The notes beneath the pieces were generated by a model that saw only the letters and a list, made by a program, of their open reading frames with translations, searched no databases and was not told the origin of the DNA. From contig NZ_CP095413.1 of assembly GCF_023016285.1 (NCBI RefSeq), positions 1,860,001-1,924,000 of the forward strand: a stretch of 64,000 bases of DNA. Direction: 5' to 3'. Shown here piece after piece: positions 55,380 to 62,956 of the stretch (position 1 is its first letter; each line of letters begins with the position of its first letter). The position numbers and the translations under genes are program-made. This stretch comes from Muricauda sp. SCSIO 64092 (GTDB lineage Bacteria; Bacteroidota; Bacteroidia; Flavobacteriales; Flavobacteriaceae).

Positions 55380-55688
55380 CTATTCCTCTTCATCCTTGGG
55401 GGGCATCATATCGGGATCAATGACCGCTTCGGGGTCATCAGAATCAAAATCGGCATAGTTATCCTCATCATAGTTGGCCATGGTACGTTCCAACTTTGAA
55501 CTGATTTTGATCAGGTATTTGGTGTCCAGGGTGAGCACCTCAACACATTCCACTTTTGCACCGGCAGCATTCTTGAACGAAATGATATCGTCATCCCCAT
55601 AACCATCTGGATATTCCTCAACAAGAAGCTTTAGTACTTCTGGGGTAAGCTTTTTAAAATCGACGATGACCCGTTTTAGATTCTTCAA
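55380..55688 (-). CDS. Conserved flavobacterial hypothetical protein with acidic tail
   Basis: 102 residues. N-terminal KRVIVDFKKLTPEVLKLLVE and YPDGYGDDDIISFKNAAGAK look like a small folded domain. The C-terminus is strongly acidic (DEDNYADFDSDDPEAVIDPD), an intrinsically disordered tail. Not a member of a named family that I recognise. It lies between the small membrane protein and moaC on the same strand. Confidence 0.7.
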   Translation of the reverse strand: MKNLKRVIVDFKKLTPEVLKLLVEEYPDGYGDDDIISFKNAAGAKVECVEVLTLDTKYLIKISSKLERTMANYDEDNYADFDSDDPEAVIDPDMMPPKDEEE

Positions 55689-55753
55689 TTTTTTTGGTTG
55701 ATTTATATTTAAAGTTAAGAAAAAATCCCACTGATCTTCATTTTGAAAAACCG

Positions 55754-56182
55754 CTATTCGCTCTTTATATCGGATTTTCCGCCTGTTTTTAATACAAGTT
55801 TGATCTGCTGTATTTCAATGGCCTTGTCAATGGGTTTGAGCATATCGTACATATTAAGGGCAACAACACTTGCCCCATGCATGGCCTCCACTTCCACTCC
55901 TGTTTTGTAAAATGTCTTCACGGTGACCCTGACCACAATGTTGAGTCCGTCAATTTCATACTCAATACCGGCATATTCTATAGGCAATGGGTGACAGTCC
56001 GGCAACAGTTCGGGAGTCTTTTTCAGGCCTAAAAAGCCTGCTGCCCGACTCATGGCAAACACATCGCCCTTGGGCACCCTTTTCTCTTCAATGGCCCTAA
56101 TGGTTTCCAGCGACCCCAGTTTTACAATGGCCTGGGCGACTGCAGTTCTGTGGGTGTTTTGTTTTTGAGTGATATCGACCAT
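55754..56182 (-). CDS. moaC: Cyclic pyranopterin monophosphate synthase MoaC
   Basis: 142 residues from the ATG at 56182 (MVDITQKQNTHRTAVAQA), the normal MoaC start; a longer start at 56203 would overlap moaE. MoaC residues are in place: K-x-T-P-E-L-L-P-D-C-H-P-L (Lys and His of the active site), then MHGASVVALNMYDMLKPIDK with the conserved Asp and Lys. It converts the cyclised MoaA product to cPMP. It lies 2 bp downstream of moaE. No moaA, moaD, moeA or mogA is near. Confidence 0.94.
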   Translation of the reverse strand: MVDITQKQNTHRTAVAQAIVKLGSLETIRAIEEKRVPKGDVFAMSRAAGFLGLKKTPELLPDCHPLPIEYAGIEYEIDGLNIVVRVTVKTFYKTGVEVEAMHGASVVALNMYDMLKPIDKAIEIQQIKLVLKTGGKSDIKSE

Positions 56183-56184
56183 GA

Positions 56185-56625
56185 TTAGGTATTTACCTTC
56201 CACTGATAGGAATCATCCTCAAACAACTCCTTACCAAAAACCGGAACTTCCTTTTTGATTTCCTCTACCACATGGTGCAGTGCTTCAAACACTTCCTTCC
56301 GATTTGGGGAGGACACAAACACAAATAAGCAGATTTCCCCAACGGCCACCTTTCCCAAACTGTGATAAATATGCATACAGGTCAATTCAAACCTTTTAAA
56401 AGTGGCCTCCCGAATCTCATGAAACTTTTCGTTGGCCATGGATTCATAGGCGGTATAGTCGATCGCACCTACCGTTTTACCCTCAATTTTGTCGGCTCGT
56501 ACCTGGCCCAGGAAAATATCATGTGCCCCAATGGTTGTTTTGGATTGATGTTTGGCAATGGAATTGGCAATAAACTCAGGAGTTATGGCCCCTTGGACAA
56601 AAACGTTTTTGATTTTCCTTTCCAT
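56185..56625 (-). CDS. moaE: Molybdopterin synthase catalytic subunit MoaE
   Basis: 146 residues. The family core is clear: GAHDIFLGQVRADKIEG, IDYTAYESMANEKFHEIREA, HSLGKVAVGEICLFVFVSSP and the active-site lysine stretch HHVVEEIKKEVPVFGKELFE. It inserts sulfur from MoaD into cPMP. Lacks its partner moaD in the window. moaC follows directly, so the two form an operon. Confidence 0.94.
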   Translation of the reverse strand: MERKIKNVFVQGAITPEFIANSIAKHQSKTTIGAHDIFLGQVRADKIEGKTVGAIDYTAYESMANEKFHEIREATFKRFELTCMHIYHSLGKVAVGEICLFVFVSSPNRKEVFEALHHVVEEIKKEVPVFGKELFEDDSYQWKVNT

Positions 56626-56700
56626 ACCCTAAAGGTAGTTAAGAATACCGAAAACTACATTTTTAGATACATCAAAAAACACTATTTTTGGCATCCCTTT

Positions 56701-56772
56701 GGCCCCGTAGTTCAATGGATAGAATAGAAGTTTCCTAAACTTTAGATGCAAGTTCGATTCTTGCCGGGGCTA
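56701..56772 (+). tRNA. tRNA-Arg (anticodon CCU)
   Basis: A full cloverleaf: acceptor GGCCCCG/CGGGGCT (one G-U), D-stem GTTC/GAAT, anticodon stem GAAGT/ACTTT with the seven-base loop TTCCTAA (anticodon CCT), T-arm GCAAG-TTCGATT-CTTGC. The CCA end is not encoded. Its last bases (from 56760) are also the start of the first unit of the 97-bp tandem array, so array transcription probably starts at this gene. Confidence 0.92.
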
Positions 56773-57535
56773 CGAAGTAGGCGTGGCAACCGTTCCCAGG
56801 AACGGAAAAGCACAGCTTTTGAATCGAAGTTCACATTGAGCCAGGTCGAAATGATGCTTGCCGGGGCTACGAAGTAGGTTCGCAACAAATGCAACGCATT
56901 TGAAAAGCGAAGCTTTTGAATCGAGGTTTACCTCCCGCCTGGTCGAAATGATTCTTGCCGGGGCTACGAAGTAGGTTCGCAACGAATGCAACGCATTTGA
57001 AAAGCGAAGCTTTTGAATCGAGGTTTACATTGAGCCAGGTCGAAATGATGCTTGCCGGGGCTACGAAGTAGGCGTGGCAACCGTTCCCAGGAACGGAAAA
57101 GCGCAGCTTTTGAATCGAAGTTCACATTGAGCCAGGTCGAAATGATGCTTGCCGGGGCTACGAAGTAGGCGTGGCAACCGTTCCCAGGAACGGAAAAGCG
57201 CAGCTTTTGAATCGAAGTTCACATTGAGCCAGGCCGAAATGATTCTTGCCGGGGCTACGAAGTAGGCGTGGCAACCGTTCCCAGGAACGGAAAAGCACAG
57301 CTTTTGAATCGAAGTTCACATTGAGCCAGGTCGAAATGATGCTTGCCGGGGCTACGAAGTAGGCGTGGCAACCGTTCCCAGGAACGGAAAAGCGCAGCTT
57401 TTGAATCGAAGTTCACATTGAGCCAGGCCGAAATGATGCTTGCCGGGGCTACGAAGTAGGTTCGCAACAAATGCAACGCATTTGAAAAGCGGAGCTTTTG
57501 AATCGAGGTTTACCTCCCGCCTGGTCGAAATGATG
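56760..57535 (+). repeat. Tandem array of eight 97-bp units beginning with the tRNA-Arg 3' end
   Basis: Unit starts are 56760, 56857, 56954, 57051, 57148, 57245, 57342 and 57439; each unit is exactly 97 bp and starts with the 22-base segment CTTGCCGGGGCTACGAAGTA plus GG. Bases 23-46 differ in two types. Type A (units 1, 4-7) has the stem CCGTTCC/GGAACGG. Type B (units 2, 3, 8) has CAAATGC/GCATTTG in the same place; unit 3 has a G-U change. A second stem AAAAGC/GCTTTT is common to all. The unit period is not a multiple of three, so the frames here are not coding. Resembles the E. coli tyrT/rtT tandem repeats in layout only. Confidence 0.95.
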
Positions 57536-57585
57536 TTTCCCAGACAATGCCCATATTGATTTCCCCTGGGATCATTCCCTTTACT

Positions 57586-58869
57586 TTAAAGGTATTCCGT
57601 GGTAAACTGTGCCAAATTTGGGCTGTCCTCCAATAGGTTTACAACGCTGTAAGCCGCTTGTTCCCCAGCTTTCATGGCGGCATTGAGCGAACCATTGAGC
57701 AAGGTATCCCCGGCTAGAAAAATTCTTGTGGTCAAACGGGTCTCCTCTGGTTCCAAATCATTTTTTAGGTTTGAAATTTCCGGCAACGCCTTTGGGATTG
57801 CATAGTGTCTTAACAATTTGGGGGCTTCAATTCCCAAAATCTTTCTGAGTTCTTCCGAAACCTTTGCGCCAAGTTCTTCCACAGACCAGGGATGTTGCTT
57901 TACCACGGTAACCGAAAGTATATCCTTTTTGTTGGATAACTCAAATAGGTTGGACAGCGATACTATAGTGTTGATAAGGGCATCCCCATCTGCCACCAAT
58001 CCAATCAATTTTGCCCTGGACTTCATTCTGGGAACTTCAAAATAGAGCGTATCACAACGCTTCCATTGCACCTCCTGTTTCCGTAAATTGGAAACCATGA
58101 TACTGGCATCCGTGGCAATAATGGTAAAGTGAGTGTCCAGTTTGGTTCCATCCTTCAAAAGAATGTGGTCGTCCTTTACTTCAAAAACTTCGGTATCCAA
58201 TAGAAACCTGGTCCTTTTCAGCTTAGATCTGAGCTGTTCTGGGATAGCTCCAATACCTTGGCGGGGAATCGCTGCCAAACCCTCACCGAACATTTTGTAG
58301 ACAAACTCAAACATCCGGCTTGATGTTTGAAGATCGTTTTCCAAAAAAATACCACTGAAAAAAGGAACAAAAAATTGTTGTATAACAGTTTCACTAAATC
58401 CTCGTCCTTTAAGATAGGACAACGTACTTTGCTCAGGGGTTTCAAAAATCTGGGCAGTGGATTTCCTTTTGAGTTCTTGCTGTAGCCTAAAAATTTTGAT
58501 TTTGTCTCCAAAGGTAGCTATGGAACTCCATAGGGTTGGAAACAATAGGGACGGATTGCGCCGGGGGTCCCCAATTTTAGTTACACCATCTTTGGTATAA
58601 ATGGTTGCCCCAGATTGAAAATAACATAGCTCCAGCGCTTTTAAATCAAGATAGGTATTGACCATGGGATAGGCCGTTAGCATAACCTGGAACCCATGAT
58701 CCAAGGGAACTCCATCCACAACATCGGTTTTTACCCGCCCCCCTATACGATTCGTTGCTTCCATAATTATGGGGCTATAGCCTTTCCCTTCCAGGACCAA
58801 GGCGGCAATGAGACCACTCACCCCAGCACCAACAATATGGATTTTATAATCTGATTTCTCCATTCCCAT
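57586..58869 (-). CDS. FAD-dependent amine oxidase-like oxidoreductase
   Basis: 427 residues from the ATG at 58869; earlier in-frame ATGs precede a TATTTTCG promoter-like element and are doubtful. IHIVGAGVSGLIAALVLEGK is the dinucleotide-binding motif, IIMEATNRIGGRVKTDVVDG is the second FAD signature, and the C-terminal AGDTLLNGSLNAAMKAGEQA is the FAD-binding end. The family covers amine oxidases, protoporphyrinogen oxidases and phytoene desaturase-like enzymes; the exact substrate is not decidable. Confidence 0.88.
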   Translation of the reverse strand: MGMEKSDYKIHIVGAGVSGLIAALVLEGKGYSPIIMEATNRIGGRVKTDVVDGVPLDHGFQVMLTAYPMVNTYLDLKALELCYFQSGATIYTKDGVTKIGDPRRNPSLLFPTLWSSIATFGDKIKIFRLQQELKRKSTAQIFETPEQSTLSYLKGRGFSETVIQQFFVPFFSGIFLENDLQTSSRMFEFVYKMFGEGLAAIPRQGIGAIPEQLRSKLKRTRFLLDTEVFEVKDDHILLKDGTKLDTHFTIIATDASIMVSNLRKQEVQWKRCDTLYFEVPRMKSRAKLIGLVADGDALINTIVSLSNLFELSNKKDILSVTVVKQHPWSVEELGAKVSEELRKILGIEAPKLLRHYAIPKALPEISNLKNDLEPEETRLTTRIFLAGDTLLNGSLNAAMKAGEQAAYSVVNLLEDSPNLAQFTTEYL

Positions 58870-58929
58870 GGCTAAACGAATGTGTAAGGCGAAAATAAGG
58901 GTTGCAAACCCGCTCAAAAATTGATTTGG

Positions 58930-58937
58930 TAATTTTG
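58930..58937 (+). promoter_or_regulatory. -7 promoter element of folE
   Basis: TAATTTTG (exact TAnnTTTG), about 100 bp before the start codon, implying a long leader. Confidence 0.4.
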
Positions 58938-59036
58938 TTTAAACTTTAACAGAATTTATTAAACATATTAAATAGATTTACCAAAATCATAAGGGCGAAG
59001 CTTGTCCAAGCCCAAATACAATTTCAAAATAAACCT

Positions 59037-59747
59037 ATGAAAATTAAAACCCAAGAAGTAGTTCTTAATGAAGTTTTGAACTCCACTGCCATACTGGAAC
59101 AATTGACCCATGAAGAAATTGGGGACGACCATTTATATACAGGCATTGAAACTCCTATGAAAAAGGGCGCGTTTGACCTATCGGACACGAAGAAAAAGGA
59201 AATGATCGCCATCTTATTCGGGGAAATAATGGACGTAATGGGCCTTGATCTTAGTGATGATTCCTTAAAGGGTACCCCAAAACGGGTGGCCAAGATGTTT
59301 ATCGATGAAATATTCTCCGGCCTAAATCCTGATAACAAGCCAAAAGTGGCCCTCTTCGAAAACAAGTACCATTACAATCAAATGCTGGTCGAAAAGGATA
59401 TTACATTTTATTCCAATTGCGAACACCATTTTGTTCCCATAATTGGAAAAGCCCATGTTGCCTATATTTCTTCCGGAAAGGTCATAGGCCTTTCAAAGCT
59501 GAACCGCATTGTGCAATATTTTGCCAAAAGGCCCCAAGTACAGGAACGATTGACCAATCAAATTGCCGTTGAACTTCAAACCATCCTGAACACAGAGGAT
59601 GTTGCTGTTATCATTGATGCCAAACATTTATGTGTTTCTTCCAGAGGAATAAAAGACGATACTTCAGCTACGGTAACCTCTTTTTACGGGGGTCAATTCA
59701 ATCGTCCTGAAAAGATCCAGGAACTCTACAATTACATCAATAACTAA
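59037..59747 (+). CDS. folE: GTP cyclohydrolase I
   Basis: 236 residues. DSLKGTPKRVAKMFIDEIFS, then SNCEHHFVPIIGKAHVAYIS with the zinc Cys/His pair, then KLNRIVQYFAKRPQVQERLT, and DAKHLCVSSRGIKD with the second Cys, are all in place. It makes dihydroneopterin triphosphate, the first step of folate and other pterins. The gene starts a three-gene run with the peroxidase and DUF2452. Confidence 0.95.
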   Translation: MKIKTQEVVLNEVLNSTAILEQLTHEEIGDDHLYTGIETPMKKGAFDLSDTKKKEMIAILFGEIMDVMGLDLSDDSLKGTPKRVAKMFIDEIFSGLNPDNKPKVALFENKYHYNQMLVEKDITFYSNCEHHFVPIIGKAHVAYISSGKVIGLSKLNRIVQYFAKRPQVQERLTNQIAVELQTILNTEDVAVIIDAKHLCVSSRGIKDDTSATVTSFYGGQFNRPEKIQELYNYINN

Positions 59748-59753
59748 TTTGTT

Positions 59754-60293
59754 TTGAAACTACTGGATTCCTTAAGCAATAAAGCGTTCAGAAATAGGCA
59801 AGGTGAAGTCAATGGGCCTGAAAAATCAATGTATTCCATTCAAATGAAATGCTTGGATGGCAGTGATCTGGATTTTTCAAAATACAAAGGCAAATTCCTA
59901 TTGATTGTCAATGTTGCCAGTAAGTGTGGGTTCACCCCGCAGTACAAAGATTTGGAAAAGCTATTCAGCCAATACAAGGACAGGTTAATGGTCATAGGTG
60001 TGCCGTGCAATCAATTTGCATCCCAGGAACCAGGTGCAGCATCCGAAATAAAGGCCTTTTGCGAACTCAACTATGGGGTTACTTTTGTTTTGACCGAAAA
60101 GGTCAATGTAAAGGGAGTACATCAACACGAATTGTACCAATGGTTGACCCAAAGGCAATTCAACGGAAAATCAAATAGTACCGTACGGTGGAATTTTCAG
60201 AAATATTTGGTCGGTCCTTCGGGCAACCTTATCGCGCATTATTATTCGACAACATCACCCTTAAGTAAAAGGATTACCAAAAACTTCATTTAG
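59754..60293 (+). CDS. Glutathione peroxidase family protein (cysteine type)
   Basis: 179 residues starting at TTG, 6 bp after folE. The peroxidatic Cys is at 58 in NVASKCGFTPQY; the Gln of CNQFASQEPG and the Trp of RWNFQKYLVGPSG complete the catalytic triad. Length and order match GPx/BtuE-like. Most such bacterial enzymes use thioredoxin rather than glutathione. It has about 25 extra residues at the N-terminus and no signal peptide. Confidence 0.92.
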   Translation: MKLLDSLSNKAFRNRQGEVNGPEKSMYSIQMKCLDGSDLDFSKYKGKFLLIVNVASKCGFTPQYKDLEKLFSQYKDRLMVIGVPCNQFASQEPGAASEIKAFCELNYGVTFVLTEKVNVKGVHQHELYQWLTQRQFNGKSNSTVRWNFQKYLVGPSGNLIAHYYSTTSPLSKRITKNFI

Positions 60294-60318
60294 TTTTGCC
60301 ATCATCAAGTATTTTAAA

Positions 60319-60720
60319 ATGGCCAAAAAACCGGATAACATCGTATTCAACACGGAAACCAATTCTTACGACGCACGTTTAAAGGAATATGGTACAAACC
60401 TTGGAGCCCCGGCAATTAAGATTGAAAATCTTGGCCCCTGGAAAACCAGGGGCATTAAATCGGTAAATGATTCCATTGCAGCTGAATTTGAGGAGTTGCG
60501 GAATAAGTACCTCGCCCTGCAGGAGCGCTATGAATACAATCAATTGGTCTATAGCGCAGAGTATAATTTTAAGCCTATTGTGGGCAAGACCTATTATTTG
60601 TACAAAGGAAAGGGAGGTTCTCAGTTTTTGTCCATTTTGAAGCCCAATGAGTGCTCTTTTGACTTTATTTCCAGCTTTCGACTTTCCTCGGAACTCGTTT
60701 GGGAGAAAGTGGTGGAGTAA
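60319..60720 (+). CDS. DUF2452 family protein
   Basis: 133 residues. TNSYDARLKEYGTNLGAPAI and the end SFRLSSELVWEKV are the typical DUF2452 pattern, with a helix (AAEFEELRNKYLALQERYEY) and GKTYYLYKGKGGSQFLSIL between them. Role unknown. It follows the peroxidase gene by 25 bp and is probably the third gene of the folE operon. Confidence 0.85.
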   Translation: MAKKPDNIVFNTETNSYDARLKEYGTNLGAPAIKIENLGPWKTRGIKSVNDSIAAEFEELRNKYLALQERYEYNQLVYSAEYNFKPIVGKTYYLYKGKGGSQFLSILKPNECSFDFISSFRLSSELVWEKVVE

Positions 60721-60864
60721 AGCTATCCCATCCCGATAATCTTAGGCGCAATGAGAAGGATGCCGCATGTGTAGTTCAACCAATAGAAACACAATGTATA
60801 ACCGAAAACGTTATTCATAGCAATTTAGTTCCCAAAATCCATTGGCCTAGCGGCACCCTAACAT

Positions 60865-61086
60865 TTAGACGGTAAGCCTTCCTTTTAACCGCTTGTCTAT
60901 CTTTTTCTTTTTCTCGGTGATGCGCTTCATGGCATCCATTAGTTTGGAATCTTTGGTCTTTTTATAAATTTCATTGATGGCCAAAACCAATTCTTTGGCA
61001 TGCCTTGACGCTTTTACCCTATCGCTGGTAGACATATGACTCATCTTCATCTTTTCAAATTCGTCTGCTTTCACCAGTAAATCCAT
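60865..61086 (-). CDS. Conserved hypothetical small helical protein
   Basis: 73 residues from the ATG at 61086 (a longer in-frame ATG at 61125 adds a non-family extension). Composition is basic and helical (MDLLVKADEFEKMKMSHMST, ASRHAKELVLAINEIYKKTK). No family recognised; the type is widespread in flavobacteria. Possibly a small ribosome- or nucleic-acid-associated protein (guess). Confidence 0.6.
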   Translation of the reverse strand: MDLLVKADEFEKMKMSHMSTSDRVKASRHAKELVLAINEIYKKTKDSKLMDAMKRITEKKKKIDKRLKGRLTV

Positions 61087-61254
61087 TTCTATTTTGTTTA
61101 ATAATATTGTAAATATCTTAAACATTTTTGGATTTTTAAAATGGAGCAGAGACCAACATCCGCTTTTATGAGGAGTTTAACAATGGTGTTCAAAGAAATA
61201 CATTCATAAGGCCAAATAAACCCTAAACTCTTAAACATTAAAGCTTTAGCAAAA

Positions 61255-61659
61255 TTAGACTTGACCCGTTTCAAAAATCTTTTCCAGTCGATTACGGGTC
61301 AAAGGTTTATCGATATAGCCCAATACATTAGGGTGTTTTTGGGCCAATTCACGGTCTTTGGCCTTGCCAAATGCAGATAGAATATAGATTTCCGGCATGG
61401 TACGGGCACCCACTAACTCTTGTAATGCCTCAATGAATCCCCAACCATCCATTTCATCCAAACCCAAATCCAGAAAAATAAGTTTTGGTAGCAGAACTCC
61501 TTCCGTTATGTTTTTTCCAAAAGCATCCAAAGCCGCTTCTGCGGAATCAAAGGTGGAAATAACAAAGGTCTCCCTGGCAAATTGTTCCAAGCAATAACGT
61601 GAGGCAAACTGGGAAACCATATCATCCTCAATGATACAAATGGAGTAGGAATTCTTAAT
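61255..61659 (-). CDS. Response regulator receiver protein without a canonical start codon
   Basis: A receiver domain with no attached output. From the first ATG (61620) it would have 121 residues and lack the essential acidic pocket, but the frame is open upstream to 61671 and reads IKNSYSICIIEDDMVSQF, which restores the IIEDD pocket. The phosphorylation Asp is in LIFLDLGLDEMDGW, T/S and K in YILSAFGKAKD and YIDKPLT. The only start candidate for the full domain is an ATT at 61659-61657. So either AUU initiates or the start has been lost. Confidence 0.8.
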   Translation of the reverse strand: MKNSYSICIIEDDMVSQFASRYCLEQFARETFVISTFDSAEAALDAFGKNITEGVLLPKLIFLDLGLDEMDGWGFIEALQELVGARTMPEIYILSAFGKAKDRELAQKHPNVLGYIDKPLTRNRLEKIFETGQV

Positions 61660-61700
61660 AACGTACGCCTTTTACTGCTGTAAAACTACAACAGAATTGG

Positions 61701-62114
61701 TCAATGCGGTAATTTCCTCCGCAACAGGCCATAGCAAAAGGCCCCAAACACCGCACTTAGCAATACAATAAGGATGGGCCAGTACCCCGCTCCCACCAAT
61801 ACGTACATGGGTCCAGGACAAGCTCCGGCCAATGCCCAGCCCAGACCAAAAAGAATACCTCCAATGGCATAGTGGATATACCCTTTTTCCTTGGGCACAA
61901 TGCTGATTTTTTCGCCAAAAAACGATTTTGTCCCCGATTTTTTGACCCATTGGGTGAACAACATCCCCAATACCAGGGCAGAACCCATAATACCGTACAT
62001 ATGAAAACTATCAAACTGAAACATCTCATATATCCGAAACCAAGAGGCTGCCTCTGATTTAAACAGCACTATTCCAAAAAAAACGCCGACCAACACATAG
62101 CTAATACTTCGCAT
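61701..62114 (-). CDS. YeeE/YedE family protein, half-size
   Basis: 137 residues with four membrane spans. GILFGLGWALAGACPGPMYV carries the family's conserved Cys-Pro-Gly motif. Two half-size YeeE/YedE genes in a row are the usual split form of the thiosulfate/sulfur transporter (PmpA/PmpB type). It lies 5 bp after the other half. Confidence 0.88.
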   Translation of the reverse strand: MRSISYVLVGVFFGIVLFKSEAASWFRIYEMFQFDSFHMYGIMGSALVLGMLFTQWVKKSGTKSFFGEKISIVPKEKGYIHYAIGGILFGLGWALAGACPGPMYVLVGAGYWPILIVLLSAVFGAFCYGLLRRKLPH

Positions 62115-62118
62115 AGAT

Positions 62119-62676
62119 CTAAAAAATTAAAGGGAATATCATATGGACCATGACCAGTCCACCTACAAAAAAACCAATGACGGCAATCAACGAGGGAACC
62201 TGTAGATTGCTTAATCCAGAAATGGCATGACCGGATGTACAACCGCCCGCGTATCGGGCGCCAAAACCTACCAGAAAGCCCCCAACAAGTAAAATGGCCC
62301 AAATTTTGGGGTCCGATAGGGATTGGGCCGAGAACAGCTCCGTAGGTAAATAGGCTTCCCCGGCACTATCAAAACCGAATGCTTTCAAAGTCTCTACGCT
62401 TTTCTTGTTTATGGCCACATCATCCCGTGGGGACAGTACATTGGCCCCGATGAAACCTCCAATGAACGTCCCTAGGACCACCATCAGATTCCACCTACGG
62501 GGCCGCGTATCCACCTTAAAATAATCCACAAATTTCCCGGCGCCTCCCATTGCGCAAAATGTCTCCAGGTTTGAAGACATGCCAAACCGTTTGCCCAACA
62601 GGATCAAAATTGCCATGGTCAATGCGATCAAAGGCCCGGAAACATACCAGGGCCAAGGATTGTATATTGCTTCCAT
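62119..62676 (-). CDS. YeeE/YedE family protein, half-size with Cys motif
   Basis: 185 residues, about five spans. GFGARYAGGCTSGHAISGLS contains the family Cys-x-S-G-H motif of the sulfur channel. It has a loop of about 60 residues (VLSPRDDVAINKKSVETLKA) between spans 2 and 3 that is longer than in the other half. Upstream half of the pair, so the two would form one transporter for thiosulfate-like sulfur. Confidence 0.9.
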   Translation of the reverse strand: MEAIYNPWPWYVSGPLIALTMAILILLGKRFGMSSNLETFCAMGGAGKFVDYFKVDTRPRRWNLMVVLGTFIGGFIGANVLSPRDDVAINKKSVETLKAFGFDSAGEAYLPTELFSAQSLSDPKIWAILLVGGFLVGFGARYAGGCTSGHAISGLSNLQVPSLIAVIGFFVGGLVMVHMIFPLIF

Positions 62677-62770
62677 TACTCGTATTTTTTACAAAAATGC
62701 ACAAATAACCCTAAGAAACATATCCCCTGACCCTGGCCATTGCCCCATACCTGACAAATGGGACAAAAAA

Positions 62771-62956
62771 CTAGTCCTTTACACCCAATTTCCCTAAAAT
62801 ATCTTCCATTAAGCACCATTTGGTAATGGATGACTGCAACAAATTGGCACCCGCAAAGGCAGTAAACCATAACCAATTTATATTCCCATACACCGCCAAT
62901 AGCAAGCTGATGAGCACAAAGCTCCCTGCTACGGCCCTTACAATCCTATTTTTCAT
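62771..62956 (-). CDS. DUF2892 (YgaP-type) membrane protein
   Basis: 61 residues: RIVRAVAGSFVLISLLLAVY and NINWLWFTAFAGANLLQSSI give two short spans, the DUF2892 pattern. CLMEDILGKLGVKD ends the protein with the family Cys. The start overlaps the stop of the RND gene (ATGA). Usually found near sulfur-handling genes, as here. Confidence 0.85.
   Translation of the reverse strand: MKNRIVRAVAGSFVLISLLLAVYGNINWLWFTAFAGANLLQSSITKWCLMEDILGKLGVKD

Noticed and set aside
56770..57476. Two minus-strand frames of 73 residues in the tandem array
   Set aside because: They arise from the repeat itself: the 97-bp unit shifts the frame each time, so the frames have no stable coding pattern. The array is RNA-like.
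56760..57535. CRISPR array
   Set aside because: Units are 97 bp with nearly identical content throughout; there are no unique spacers and no cas genes, and each unit contains the tRNA 3' end.
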